The notes beneath the pieces are model-generated. The model was not told where the DNA came from. It ran no database searches and worked only from the letters and a program-made list of their open reading frames with translations. From the NCBI GenBank assembly GCA_903854805.1, contig CAINXK010000073.1, forward strand, positions 1 to 64,000: a stretch of DNA of 64,000 nucleotides. The letters run 5' to 3'. Source of the DNA: an uncultured Anaerolineae bacterium (lineage in GTDB: Bacteria > Chloroflexota > Anaerolineae > Anaerolineales > Villigracilaceae). Shown here piece after piece: positions 33,769-43,170 of this stretch (positions are counted from its first letter, which is position 1; every line of letters begins with the position of its first letter). Position numbers and translations under genes: made by a program.

Positions 33769-35532
33769 TTACTCACGAAAGATACGACCATAGGCATCGG
33801 ATGTTTTCATTAATTCATCGTGAGTACCCATGGCAGCCACCCTGCCTTTGCGGATCACAATTATCAAGTCAGCCCAGCGGATCTGGCTCAGTCGATGGGT
33901 GATGAGCAATGTGGTCCGCCCTTTAGCTGCAGCAGAGATAGCATGCTGAATCTTATCTTCTGTGGCGGAATCAATCGCACTCGTTGAATCATCCAGTATG
34001 AGAATACGGGGATCAGTCAGAAAAGCCCGCGCTAATGCCAGTCGTTGGCGCTGACCACCTGAGAGGGTCACACCACGTTCGCCAATGACTGTTGCATATC
34101 CGCTTTCGAATGTCTGAATAAAATCGTGCGCCTGTGCAGCAATTGCGGCTGCTTCAACAATTTCCTGAGTCACGCCGGGTTTTCCAAAAGCAATATTATC
34201 GCTAATGGAACGCGAAAACAGGAAAATATCCTGTTCAATGGTCGAAATTTGCGAACGCAGTGAAGCCAGATTCCAATCTCTGACATCTATTCCATCCACC
34301 AGGACTTTTCCACCCTGAAGATCATAGGTACGGTTTACCAACCTGACCAATGATGTTTTTCCAGAACCTGTTTGTCCTACAATGGCAACAGTTTGCCCGG
34401 ACTTGACTTTGAAAGAAACCTTATCAAGGATAGGATCGCCCGAATCTGGATAGGAAAAAGTCACATCTTGAAACTCAATTTCGCCTTTCATTTCGCCGCT
34501 ATAGCCTGTGGCATTTTGGTCAAGGTCATTTTCGCGGTTCATCAATTCCAGGATGCGGCGCGCACCAGATAACCCCATAGAAACCTGGGTATAAGCCCAT
34601 GTAGAGGTAAACGTGGGAAAATCAAGCATTCGCAGTAGACCAAAATAACCAATCACCTGCCCGGTGTTCAAGAGCCCCTGGCGAAACAAAAACAAAGCGT
34701 GTGTCAACCCGGCAGCGATTGCAATTCCATATAACAAGAAGGCAATAAACCTGGCTTCTGTATCACCCTGGCGAATGAAGGCATCCCGAACTCTTTTCGC
34801 GTTCAGGACAAAACGCTCCACTTCGGAATTTTCCTGGGCTGCACCCTTCACTGTTTCCACCCCGTCAAGTGACTCAGAAAGATGCGAATTCATGTCGCCG
34901 AATGATGCGCGTACCTCATCGGAGATGGGCTCCAGATTTTTCAGATAGCGAGCCAACGCTAAAAAATAAACGATGGCAAATAACAGCGGTGTGATCATCA
35001 AGCTGGGATGGTAAGTAGGCGCTGCAACTATCGGCATCACCAAGAAAAAAGCCGAACCGATAACAAGGTTAATACCAGGGCTAAACATCAAGTTAACTTC
35101 ACGAACATCATTTGTGGCGCGCGCCATTGTATCGCCAACCGGTTGCAGGTTATGGAACGTCATACTTTTTCCAAGCAGGGATATATACATCTCGTCCCGG
35201 ATTTCACGTTCGAGCCGCTGCCCAAGCAGTTCTGCGCCAAAGTTACGCCCAAGCTGCAAAATACCACGAAAAATTTGAGTACCACCGATGATAAGAGCCA
35301 AAGGCAGCAGTACACTCGTATCCGGTTTCGCCTTCAACATAGCATTGAATGCGTCACCAACCAATAAAGGCACTGCTGCAGCAAGGGCTGCATTACCAAA
35401 AGCCCCAACGATAAGTACAATAATGATGCCCCAATGCTGCGTAGCATGCGATGTGATCCAACGAACAGCATTTGTTCGGTTAAAAGCTGGGCGGTTAATA
35501 GTGAATTCGGCCGGTGAAGATAAACTTGTCAT
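33769..35532 (-). CDS. ABC exporter half-transporter (degenerate Walker B)
   Basis: A 587-residue partner exporter: an N-terminal six-segment domain, Walker A GQTGSGKTS, a normal signature L-S-G-G-Q, and Walker B I-L-I-L-D-D-S-T, in which the catalytic glutamate is aspartate. The site formed by this Walker A/B with the partner's LSMGQ should bind but hardly hydrolyse ATP. The other site (partner Walker B, this LSGGQ) should be active. AGGAA precedes the ATG. There are 121 bases between the two genes, in which I see no terminator. Confidence 0.92.
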   Translation of the reverse strand: MTSLSSPAEFTINRPAFNRTNAVRWITSHATQHWGIIIVLIVGAFGNAALAAAVPLLVGDAFNAMLKAKPDTSVLLPLALIIGGTQIFRGILQLGRNFGAELLGQRLEREIRDEMYISLLGKSMTFHNLQPVGDTMARATNDVREVNLMFSPGINLVIGSAFFLVMPIVAAPTYHPSLMITPLLFAIVYFLALARYLKNLEPISDEVRASFGDMNSHLSESLDGVETVKGAAQENSEVERFVLNAKRVRDAFIRQGDTEARFIAFLLYGIAIAAGLTHALFLFRQGLLNTGQVIGYFGLLRMLDFPTFTSTWAYTQVSMGLSGARRILELMNRENDLDQNATGYSGEMKGEIEFQDVTFSYPDSGDPILDKVSFKVKSGQTVAIVGQTGSGKTSLVRLVNRTYDLQGGKVLVDGIDVRDWNLASLRSQISTIEQDIFLFSRSISDNIAFGKPGVTQEIVEAAAIAAQAHDFIQTFESGYATVIGERGVTLSGGQRQRLALARAFLTDPRILILDDSTSAIDSATEDKIQHAISAAAKGRTTLLITHRLSQIRWADLIIVIRKGRVAAMGTHDELMKTSDAYGRIFRE

Positions 35533-35595
35533 GTTTTTCCTAATATAATTTTATGCGTAAGAAGTGATTGTACCCCGGTTTTTTTAATTATCCAC

Positions 35596-35632
35596 AAAAA
35601 AAATCCGGCGCACCACCCAGGCAGCACGCCGG
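35596..35632 (-). terminator. intrinsic terminator of the SDR gene (minus strand)
   Basis: Read on the minus strand, CCGGCG (35632-35627) and CGCCGG (35610-35605) form a stem that can extend with G-U pairs, followed by A and eight T. It ends the transcript coming from the SDR gene at 35662. Confidence 0.8.
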
Positions 35633-35661
35633 CCGAAAGAACTCACATTTAATAATTTACT

Positions 35662-36507
35662 TCAGTCAAGCAAATCCAAGCTTAACTGCCAGAGCTTCTG
35701 TGCAGTTGTTTCATCATACGATATCGGATCAGATTTGATGCTTTTACAATCTGCAAAATACTTACCGCTTACATTCTCAACTTCAGGGGACGATGCCAGG
35801 TAAATGCTGGTCTGTGCGCCTTCATCCACTTTTTTCTGAAAAGGACGAAGCAGACCCATCGCCAGTTTTATAAACCCACCATTATTTTTGGCAAAGCCAG
35901 TATCCACAAACCCAGGATGCAGAGCATTGGCGGTAACCTTTGTCCCTTCCAATTTCCGAGCAAGCTCATAAGTAAAAAGCACATTCGCCAGTTTCGATTG
36001 TGAATATGCGCCAAAACCGGTGTAGCCATTTTGAAGTTGAATATCAGCGATGTTTATCTTTCCACCGCGGTGAGCATCAGACGATACGTTTACCACGCGG
36101 GCTTGTTTGCTCGCTTTCAAAACGTCCAGTAAAAGCGTGGTCAAATAAAAATAATTTAAATGGTTGAGCGCAATGGTCATCTCAATACCATCATCCGAGA
36201 CCTTTCTGGACATGAACATCGCCCCGGCATTATTTAGCAATACATCCAGACTGGCGTACTTCTTCATGAATTCATCCGCCACATGCCTAATCCCAACTTT
36301 TGTTGAAAGATCAGCAGCAATAAATTCAACCAACGGATTGCCAGTTTCTTTTGTTATTTGCACCACAGCTGCTAAACATTTTTCTGGGCTACGACTAACG
36401 ACCACGATTCGGGCCCCCATCTGAGCCAGATGTCCGGCAGCAATAAAACCGATACCGCTGGTTGCGCCTGTAACTAAAATCGTTTTTCTCTGCAATGCTT
36501 GAGTCAT
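35662..36507 (-). CDS. short-chain dehydrogenase (retinol-dehydrogenase-like SDR)
   Basis: A 281-residue classical SDR oxidoreductase. The cofactor motif is T-G-A-T-S-G-I-G at about 13-20, then L-N-N-A-G-A, a serine in N-V-S-S-D-A-H, and the catalytic Y-S-Q-S-K-L-A (YxxxK). The arginines after strand 2 (V-S-R-S-P-E-K) favour NADP. The overall pattern is that of the WW-domain-oxidoreductase/retinol dehydrogenase group; the substrate is unknown. AAGGA is present before the ATG. The GNAT gene lies just upstream on the same strand. Confidence 0.88.
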   Translation of the reverse strand: MTQALQRKTILVTGATSGIGFIAAGHLAQMGARIVVVSRSPEKCLAAVVQITKETGNPLVEFIAADLSTKVGIRHVADEFMKKYASLDVLLNNAGAMFMSRKVSDDGIEMTIALNHLNYFYLTTLLLDVLKASKQARVVNVSSDAHRGGKINIADIQLQNGYTGFGAYSQSKLANVLFTYELARKLEGTKVTANALHPGFVDTGFAKNNGGFIKLAMGLLRPFQKKVDEGAQTSIYLASSPEVENVSGKYFADCKSIKSDPISYDETTAQKLWQLSLDLLD

Positions 36508-36523
36508 CCCCGATCCTTTTCGA

Positions 36524-36997
36524 TTAATTCAACCGTTTCGTATAAATACACAAATCATCACCATTCGCATACAGATCATGTAAGGTGGCTTCGTGCAAAT
36601 AACCGCACGAAAGATAAAAAGCGCGGGTTCCGGTATATTTTTCTGTGCCAGAAGTTTCGATCACGAGAATTCGACCATTTTTCGTGCGCACACTTTGCTC
36701 CGCCGCTTCCAACAGTTTTCGCCCAACCCCATGCCTTTGCGCAGCCGGATCGACCACGATCCAATACAGGTCATAAACCCGATCTGTCAATCCGCGTGGT
36801 CCGACGCACACAAATCCAAGAACCATCTCCGCTTCTTTTGCTACGTAAAAGCTATAACCGCTGGCTTCCGGCCCTAATTGCAGGTGCTGAAGCCAAATAT
36901 CAGCGACACATTGCACTTCTTCTGCATTAAACATATCCGTCTTCGCTGTAATTTCATCAATCTGTGCCCCATCCTCCGGGCTGGCAATAACGATCAT
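36524..36997 (-). CDS. GNAT-family N-acetyltransferase
   Basis: A 157-residue GNAT acetyltransferase. The acetyl-CoA motif is Y-W-I-V-V-D-P-A-A-Q-R-H-G-V-G-R-K-L-L (motif A, Q/RxxGxG/A), followed by L-V-I-E-T-S-G-T-E-K-Y and R-A-F-Y-L-S-C-G-Y. The ATG at 36997 has AGGAG 7 bases upstream; the longer frame from 37048 overlaps the region before it. It lies 16 bases before the SDR gene, probably in one transcript. The substrate is unknown. Confidence 0.85.
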   Translation of the reverse strand: MIVIASPEDGAQIDEITAKTDMFNAEEVQCVADIWLQHLQLGPEASGYSFYVAKEAEMVLGFVCVGPRGLTDRVYDLYWIVVDPAAQRHGVGRKLLEAAEQSVRTKNGRILVIETSGTEKYTGTRAFYLSCGYLHEATLHDLYANGDDLCIYTKRLN

Positions 36998-37060
36998 ATT
37001 CAACTCCTGATAATATTTTTCAAATTCTAGTAAAGTCGTGCTCGACACACCAGCAAGATA

Positions 37061-39289
37061 TCAACTATCTGATGGATTATTTATACTGCCTTGCAGCGCA
37101 GCAAAAGGTAAAGACTGCCTTTGTGTCCCTTGCCTGCCGGTATTCCAGGTTATCACCAGTTCAAGCCTGGCCCGGGTTATACCAACATATAGCAGCCGTA
37201 AACGCTCCCTGACATAATCCATGCGAGCCCGCAAAGTAGCCTGACCTTCTGGCTTCCAGTCAAATTCGCTGGTGGCAAGAGCATTTTCCAGCTGTGCCAG
37301 CGCCTCAGCTTCCAGATTTAATCCATTCCGGGCAAACCATTTTTCCGAAAGATAAATATCACCAGGCTCCCCTGATGGGAAATCATAATTATTGACGGAC
37401 ATCAGGTAAACCCGATCCCACTCCAAACCTTTAGACTTGTGCATGGTAGAAACAACAACCTTACCGCGATAACGATCTGGGTTAAAACCCGAATCATCAT
37501 TTCCAAAACCCAAAAAACGGCGTTCATTCCGGGCAACGACACCCAGCTCCGCAGTCAATTCAGGCAAGCGCCAATCGGCGTGATCGTTTGCCACCTGTCG
37601 TAGCACCAGGGCTAGTTTATGGGCAAGCGCCAAGTCTGCCGGCTCGCTAAAAAGATCCTGAGCAAGCGTAAGAATCATCTGATCAATCGGCAGCAGCGCT
37701 GTCCCCTGCCAACGCCGGACAAGACCCCGGAAGGCCTCTAATTCAGCCGTCACAACTTCCGGCTCAGTCTCCGCCAAACTAGTAAGCCAATCCTTGCCGG
37801 AACGGGGCGCCAGAAAAGCCTCCACTTCAATGCATTTTCGGATAAGCTCACCAAGGTGGTTATAAAAATCCTTTTGAGAATCATCTTCACGCCAGGCCCG
37901 TCTCCAAACCTGGTAAGCCTTCGAAAGTTTCGAAGCTGAGGCAGAATCTGCCAGATATGTGACCACATTTCCAAGAGCACCAGCTGCTGCCCGAGTCATA
38001 GCCGTGCTCGAAAGATATTCAACATAGTCGATTTTGTTTAGCTTCAATCTGTTGATCAAATCTACCCCGCGCTTGTTGGTTGGCACGAGCACCGCCACTG
38101 TTTTATCTTTGTTGTCTGGCAACCACTTAATCAGCGATTTGACTACTGCCGAGGCTTCTTCGTCTGGTGTAAATTTTTTACCCACAAGCCGAATCCCATC
38201 CGAATTTTCTGGTGGGTTCGGCTGAGGATCGTCGCTCTCCGTTGGACAGATGTAGGGAGGCGTAAGAGCATCCCTGCATTCCGGTTGGGGGTGACCCGTT
38301 GTCACCCAGTCGATCAGCTGATTAGCGACAGAGATGATAGCAGGTTGTGACCTACCCGAAACAGGCAAATCTTGCCTGTAATCTGCCTGGGCAATAAAGT
38401 TTAACAAGTATTCAGGTTTAGCAGTAGTAAACGTCTCAAAAATCGCCTGGTTGGGATCTCCGACCCTGACCCAGTTGCCAGTGGACAATTTCCCGAGGAT
38501 TTGTTCCTGCAAGGCGCTTGAATCCTGAGCCTCATCTTCAAGAATAAATGGAAAACGATCCTGCAACCGTACAAGCAATTCCGGTGAGATGGTCAAAGCA
38601 TCCAGGGCCAGTCGGATCAGATCATCAAAATCGACAGCACCCCGATACGTGAGGGCACGCTGATAATTAGTGTAAATATCCCACCCAAGTTCTGCCAATG
38701 GCAGCGGTGGAGCTGCATCAAGACGAATACGCAAACTCTCAGGAGTCTGCCGGTGGTCTTTGGCCGAGCGGATAAAAGCTGTTGCCAGGCTGGCGACAAG
38801 TTCGGGCAACTTTTCGCGCCGAAGTCCATCACGCTTGGTCTGGTCAATACCTGCATCAACAAGCATATCCAGGTCATAAGGATGAGAAGCAAGCCAGGCA
38901 TTGGCTGCCTCTTTCCGTATTAAATCTGCTTCGCGTTCATCCACAATCGCAAAACGATTGTCCAATCCCACCAACGACGGATTCTCGCGAACAATATCAT
39001 GCGCCAACCCATGCAAAGTTCGCACACGGTAGCCAATATGGGGGATCAGACCACTTTTACGAATAAAACTGCCTATGCGCGCAGAAAAGTTATCCACTGC
39101 TGCATTGACAAGGGTCACGATCAACACTTCTTGATCGACACCGAGCACGCCCGATGAAATAATCTGCGCAGCCAATGCACTGAGGATATGGGTCTTGCCG
39201 CTGCCCGGGACTGCTGAAATGCCCAGCGTACCGCCACGATATTGCAAGATTTCAGCTTGGGATGGCCGAGGAATAAAGGAAAGGGTCAT
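37061..39289 (-). CDS. UvrD/PcrA-like superfamily 1 DNA helicase
   Basis: A 742-residue SF1A helicase. Walker A is A-V-P-G-S-G-K-T near residues 32-38. Motif II is I-L-E-D-E-A-Q-D-S (usual form DEaQD), motif III G-D-P-N-Q-A-I-F, motif V S-T-M-H-K-S-K-G-L-E-W and motif VI Y-V-G-I-T-R-A-R. It should unwind DNA 3' to 5' in repair. The sequence is shorter and more divergent than UvrD proper. Start at 39289 without an obvious ribosome-binding site. It is divergent from the cyclic-nucleotide-domain gene. Confidence 0.88.
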   Translation of the reverse strand: MTLSFIPRPSQAEILQYRGGTLGISAVPGSGKTHILSALAAQIISSGVLGVDQEVLIVTLVNAAVDNFSARIGSFIRKSGLIPHIGYRVRTLHGLAHDIVRENPSLVGLDNRFAIVDEREADLIRKEAANAWLASHPYDLDMLVDAGIDQTKRDGLRREKLPELVASLATAFIRSAKDHRQTPESLRIRLDAAPPLPLAELGWDIYTNYQRALTYRGAVDFDDLIRLALDALTISPELLVRLQDRFPFILEDEAQDSSALQEQILGKLSTGNWVRVGDPNQAIFETFTTAKPEYLLNFIAQADYRQDLPVSGRSQPAIISVANQLIDWVTTGHPQPECRDALTPPYICPTESDDPQPNPPENSDGIRLVGKKFTPDEEASAVVKSLIKWLPDNKDKTVAVLVPTNKRGVDLINRLKLNKIDYVEYLSSTAMTRAAAGALGNVVTYLADSASASKLSKAYQVWRRAWREDDSQKDFYNHLGELIRKCIEVEAFLAPRSGKDWLTSLAETEPEVVTAELEAFRGLVRRWQGTALLPIDQMILTLAQDLFSEPADLALAHKLALVLRQVANDHADWRLPELTAELGVVARNERRFLGFGNDDSGFNPDRYRGKVVVSTMHKSKGLEWDRVYLMSVNNYDFPSGEPGDIYLSEKWFARNGLNLEAEALAQLENALATSEFDWKPEGQATLRARMDYVRERLRLLYVGITRARLELVITWNTGRQGTQRQSLPFAALQGSINNPSDS

Positions 39290-39400
39290 TTTGGTTGATT
39301 AGTTGGATAATTTCCGGTTGATTTTGATTACAGTTTACCCTATAATAATAACTCAAGAATATGTACTCGCCCAAATATATAATTCGCTCTGGAGGTTTTC

Positions 39401-39853
39401 GTGGTCAGTTCATCATCCCTCGCTGGTTTCCCATTATTCAAAGATGTTTCCCCTGCTGTTCTGGACAAAATCGCTGCTATCAGCGAAGAGCTTGCCTTTA
39501 GCGAGGGGCAAACTATCTTTCGCGAAGGCGAAAAAGCCGATAAATTGCACTTCCTCGTCAAGGGCAGTATAGCGCTGCGCGTTAATATCATGACAAAACC
39601 CGAGAGCATTACGGTTTCCTTCGTATCTAAATCAAATGAATGCTTCGGTTGGTCCGGGCTTGTCTCACCTCATTACTACACCGCCACGGCTTATTGCGAA
39701 GAAAACAGCAAAATAATGACCGTATTAGGGGACGGACTGCTCAATATCCTGGCTGCTAATACAGATGCAGGTTTTTCAGTCATGCACCGGATCGCCAATC
39801 TCGTATCAGATCGCCTACGCAACAGCCGTCAGGCATTACTAAAAACCCTTTAG
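39401..39853 (+). CDS. cyclic-nucleotide-binding domain protein without DNA-binding domain
   Basis: A 150-residue single-domain protein with a cNMP-binding jelly roll: F-P-L-F-K-D-V at the start, then F-S-E-G-Q-T-I-F-R-E-G-E-K-A-D-K-L-H-F-L-V-K-G-S. It ends after the C helix with no helix-turn-helix, so it is not a full CRP regulator. Canonical cAMP-contact residues (G-E-x6-R-S) are not evident, so the ligand is uncertain. The start is GTG at 39401 with GGAGG 5 bases upstream; a TATAAT lies about 20 bases before. It probably acts as a small sensory protein. Confidence 0.8.
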   Translation: MVSSSSLAGFPLFKDVSPAVLDKIAAISEELAFSEGQTIFREGEKADKLHFLVKGSIALRVNIMTKPESITVSFVSKSNECFGWSGLVSPHYYTATAYCEENSKIMTVLGDGLLNILAANTDAGFSVMHRIANLVSDRLRNSRQALLKTL

Positions 39854-39877
39854 TTATCAAGACTTTACGGTTACGAT

Positions 39878-39915
39878 AATCAAAAGCCCGCATCGACTGG
39901 GACTTTTGATTATTT
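39878..39915 (+). terminator. possible terminator after the cNMP-domain gene
   Basis: AATCAAAAGCCC (39878-39889) pairs with GGG-A-CTTTTGATT (39899-39911) with one bulged A, followed by a short T-rich tail. It could work in either direction. Confidence 0.5.
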
Positions 39916-40096
39916 CCTATGCTGCTCAAACTCAAACAATGGCCGATGAATAAGAACCGTGATCAGATTTTCTAAACAAATATATCGGCGCCAACTAATT
40001 CACTGATTTCAATATTTCCGCTTCCGCTGGATACAATCCAATTCTCGAGTAAATAATTGGTACGCTGAAAAAGGTAGGTTGGGTAATTTGCAATTT
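39916..40096. other. gene-free stretch
   Basis: Together with its surroundings about 375 bases lie between genes here. I see no structured element apart from the hairpin before it and the small open frame that follows on the minus strand. Confidence 0.4.
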
Positions 40097-40231
40097 TTAC
40101 CCACAAATTTTCAAAAAGGACTGTGCTACCAAAAAGGAAATATGCCAGCTAATTTCCTTTTCGGCTAAACATTGATCAAACCACGCGAATCCATTAGGAA
40201 CATACCAAAAACGTTCGCTTCGGCCACGCAT
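40097..40231 (-). CDS. possible small protein coupled to the GT-C gene
   Basis: A 44-residue open frame whose ATG shares one base with the stop of the upstream membrane protein (TAATG), a common arrangement for reinitiation. It is aromatic-rich (R-F-W-Y-V-P-N-G-F-A-W-F) and has one moderately hydrophobic stretch. No family is recognised. It could equally be the decayed C-terminal end of a longer membrane protein. Confidence 0.25.
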   Translation of the reverse strand: MRGRSERFWYVPNGFAWFDQCLAEKEISWHISFLVAQSFLKICG

Positions 40232-41409
40232 TAACCAACATCAACTTTTGCTTTACCAAACTGTTTCCACAAGACAACCGCAAGGAATAAAATCTCTAGC
40301 GGCAGAGCCAGGTAGAGTATGGCGTTCAAATTTCGTCCGAACAAATGGAGTTGAAGGCTGGTATTAAATAAAAATGGGCTGTAGGAAATTACCGAGACCA
40401 TCTGACTAACTATCGGCAAAAACCATAGTTCGGGCAAAAAGAAAGCAGCTACAAGCGAAATCACATCTTGTGGATAGAAATATCGCTGATGCATTCGTGG
40501 CAAAATAAAAGGAACCAGCGCCACCGATGCCAGTGATGTGATAATCAGAGCTATTAAGCCATCTTTTTCTCGTTTTCTCCAGGCCAGGAAAACCCATATC
40601 GCCAAAATAATAGCAGCAACAATAACCGTACCCAGGCTCAATAATTCAGTTAAAGGAACTTTTCCTTGTAACGGCAGGTACATCGTCGGTGTTGTGGAAG
40701 ACCATTTTGGGAATTTATTAGTCTGGTTGGCATAAATAGTCATCACATCCTGCCAGGGTCTTCCGACAATAATCGCCGGAAGGGCAAACGAAATATAAAC
40801 CAGAGGAACCAGCAAAAAAGCAAACCAGGGGATTTTTTTCTTGAGGGTGTATACTGCCAGAAATGGCAAGAAAAATATAGCCTGTAATTTAAAAGCGAAT
40901 GCCAAAGAGAAGAAAAAGATCGCCCAAACCGGTCTTTCGATCAGCACAAAATATAGACATGCCAGGAAAAATGCTGTGTAGATCGAGTCGCATTGTCCCC
41001 AAAAAGAACTATTCAAAATTACAGTCGGTAAAGAAAAGCTCAAAACAGAAGCTAATAAGGGCAAGCGTGTCCACGGATATTTCAGCCAGGTAATTTTGTA
41101 AATAAAAAATGCGCTCAATAGATCAAAGACAATCGAGATTAGCTTGATCAGCGTAACTCTGCTCACAATTCCATCCACAAGGGTTGCCAACCAGAGCAAG
41201 TATAGATAGGCCGGCGTGTAAAGCGCAAAATTTTCTTTAAACGCATTGACAAAGCCCCGCTTCAGAATAAAACCATACCAATCGAACAAACCAGCTTCCA
41301 TGTCCAGAGACATTACAGGTAAACTTAAGCGACGGACAACTATCGAGAACAATAAAAGTGTGATAATAAAAACAGGTGATAAGATAATTGTTTGGAGTTT
41401 CTTTTTCAT
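40231..41409 (-). CDS. GT-C-type membrane glycosyltransferase (GT87/DUF2029-like)
   Basis: A 392-residue polytopic membrane protein with about ten hydrophobic segments. Motifs S-F-W-G-Q-C-D-S-I-Y (about 135-144) and A-F-K-L-Q-A-I-F-F-L-P-F are those of GT-C enzymes such as GT87 polyprenyl-phosphate-mannose mannosyltransferases, and M-D-M-E in the first outer loop may supply catalytic acids. The ATG at 41409 has TTGAGGA upstream and gives a neat N-terminal anchor. The longer frame starts at 41424. The acceptor is unknown. A GT4 gene is divergently transcribed next door. Confidence 0.72.
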   Translation of the reverse strand: MKKKLQTIILSPVFIITLLLFSIVVRRLSLPVMSLDMEAGLFDWYGFILKRGFVNAFKENFALYTPAYLYLLWLATLVDGIVSRVTLIKLISIVFDLLSAFFIYKITWLKYPWTRLPLLASVLSFSLPTVILNSSFWGQCDSIYTAFFLACLYFVLIERPVWAIFFFSLAFAFKLQAIFFLPFLAVYTLKKKIPWFAFLLVPLVYISFALPAIIVGRPWQDVMTIYANQTNKFPKWSSTTPTMYLPLQGKVPLTELLSLGTVIVAAIILAIWVFLAWRKREKDGLIALIITSLASVALVPFILPRMHQRYFYPQDVISLVAAFFLPELWFLPIVSQMVSVISYSPFLFNTSLQLHLFGRNLNAILYLALPLEILFLAVVLWKQFGKAKVDVG

Positions 41410-41921
41410 ATTCTCAATCCTCAAATACGGTATTATTCCGGCTCAAATTGTACACCTGTCGCTCAAGCCAAATCAAGCTGGTTAGCAACCCATATCGTAA
41501 TACTCGCGCCGCTCTGGAAGAAGCTTATTCAATCAAATCCTCAATTAGCAAAAACGAAAAGCCAATCGATGAAAATATGAATCTTTTTCACTTATGGAGA
41601 AATTGTTAATATTCTGTCAAGAATTGTGGAGAGTTAGACAATTCTGCTTATGATTCTGTTACACTAAATACTGAATGTTATTTGTCAACGTGCGCTTGTC
41701 ATGTGCACAAAATAATGGTGGATTTTGCACAGACAATTAATACTACCAAATGGTCCTGCATATTTCAATTAAAATCATCAACCCAAGCTGAGCTTGCTGG
41801 CCTGACAACTATTCATAACAAAATATTTTTCGACAAATATCCTTGTTTCAAAGCAGCTTCGGCAGTCGTCAAATCCAAGAATTCACAAGTTCTGCCGGAC
41901 GCCAGACGAGGGAGAAAATCA
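41410..41921. other. long gene-free region between divergent glycosyltransferase genes
   Basis: About 510 bases. An open frame from 41682 is in frame with the GT4 gene, but the residues it adds look non-coding and the GT4 start at 41922 has its own ribosome-binding site. The region holds an inverted repeat (41620-41645), three ATTCTG copies (41611, 41641, 41653) and probable promoters, but nothing else I can name. Confidence 0.5.
41620..41645. promoter_or_regulatory. operator-like inverted repeat
   Basis: AGAATTGT (41620-41627) and ACAATTCT (41638-41645) are perfect 8-bp arms around 10 bases, with the centres about two helical turns apart. It is followed within 20 bases by possible -10 sequences (TACACT). 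It suits a dimeric repressor or activator of the GT4 gene. Confidence 0.4.
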
Positions 41922-43166
41922 ATGAGAATCCTTATAGCTGGGACAGTTCACTACCCTGCCATGAATGGGCAGGCTGTCTTTACTGAAAATCTAACCGAGG
42001 GGTTGGCAAAACGCGGAAATGAAGTCTTGTCAATTTTCCCATCAGAAATAGGACCTGCTTACAGCGCAACCCGTAACAACGTCCAGGTTGAGGCGTTGAG
42101 ATCATCCAACTTGAATATGATACATTCGGATGCTTTTTTCTCTTTGTTCTCAGAAAGCGCTATTCGTAAAATTTTAAGAGCTTTCCAACCAAATATTGTT
42201 CATGTTCAGGATCATTTTCCACTTAGCCAGGATGTGGTTCAAGTGGCAAAAAATTCAGGCATTCCACTGATAGGTACAAACCATTTCATGCCCGAAAATC
42301 TTGCCGCTTATGTACCTTTTATTTCTAACATTAAACCGCTTTATAACCATGTAATGTGGGCATGGATGCTGGCTGTGTACAACCGCTTGGAGATCGTAAC
42401 GGCCCAATCAAAAGCATCCGCAGCACTTATGCAAGCAAAAGGTCTAAAAATCCCTGTTTATCCGGTCTCTTGCGGCATTGATCTCAACCGCTTCCACCCA
42501 GATTCTACCGTGAAGCGAGCTGCCGTCCTTACCCGCTTTGGGCTCGATCCTAATCGAACTATTTTTCTCTTCGTTGGACGGGTAGATCACGAAAAACGCC
42601 TGGATGTTATCCTACGCGCATTAAAGAAACTCGACCGTGATGATATCCAGCTGGGAATCGCCGGGCACGGAGCTGCACAGGAATCTTTGCGTATGCTCGC
42701 AAATGAACTTGAACTGGGCGAACGTGTCCACTTTACCGGGTTTGTACCTGCCGATGATTTACCAGACTTATTAAACAGCGTCGATATTTTTACCATGCCG
42801 AGCGAAGCTGAATTATTAAGTATCGCATCCCTAGAAGCAATGGCCTGCGGCCGACCCGTTCTGCTTGCCAACGCAGTTGCCCTACCAGAATTAGCTGGAA
42901 ACGGAATCAATGGCTATTTGTTCCAGCCGGGCAATCCAATCGATGCAGCTCGCTGCATTGCATTGCTTGCTGATCACCCAGAGCACTGGGCTCGGATGGG
43001 TGCCAACAGCCTGGAAAAGGCAAAACACCATAGTATGGAAAATACTATAAAGCAGTACGAAACACTATACGTAAACCTATTGGCGGGCACTTACTCAAGC
43101 ATAGCAGACCCGGGCTTAAACAGCTACCATTCTTTGCCCACCGAGTTGATTGGCAATAAAAAGTAG
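41922..43166 (+). CDS. glycosyltransferase family 4 (GT-B)
   Basis: A 414-residue GT4 glycosyltransferase, cytosolic or membrane-associated, using a nucleotide sugar. The N-terminal acceptor domain begins M-R-I-L-I-A-G-T-V-H-Y-P and has H-V-Q-D-H-F-P-L-S. The donor domain has F-V-G-R-V-D-H-E-K-R-L-D-V-I and the motif P-S-E-A-E-L-L-S-I-A-S-L-E-A-M-A-C-G (EX7E type). The pattern recalls PimB/MgtA-like alpha-mannosyl or glucosyl transferases acting on lipids. The ATG at 41922 has GGGAG 8 bases upstream. Confidence 0.88.
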   Translation: MRILIAGTVHYPAMNGQAVFTENLTEGLAKRGNEVLSIFPSEIGPAYSATRNNVQVEALRSSNLNMIHSDAFFSLFSESAIRKILRAFQPNIVHVQDHFPLSQDVVQVAKNSGIPLIGTNHFMPENLAAYVPFISNIKPLYNHVMWAWMLAVYNRLEIVTAQSKASAALMQAKGLKIPVYPVSCGIDLNRFHPDSTVKRAAVLTRFGLDPNRTIFLFVGRVDHEKRLDVILRALKKLDRDDIQLGIAGHGAAQESLRMLANELELGERVHFTGFVPADDLPDLLNSVDIFTMPSEAELLSIASLEAMACGRPVLLANAVALPELAGNGINGYLFQPGNPIDAARCIALLADHPEHWARMGANSLEKAKHHSMENTIKQYETLYVNLLAGTYSSIADPGLNSYHSLPTELIGNKK

Positions 43167-43170
43167 GAAA

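Noticed and set aside
41682..41921. 80-residue N-terminal extension of the GT4 enzyme starting at TTG 41682
   Set aside because: The added residues do not resemble coding sequence. The ATG at 41922 has a good ribosome-binding site and begins at the usual GT4 N terminus.
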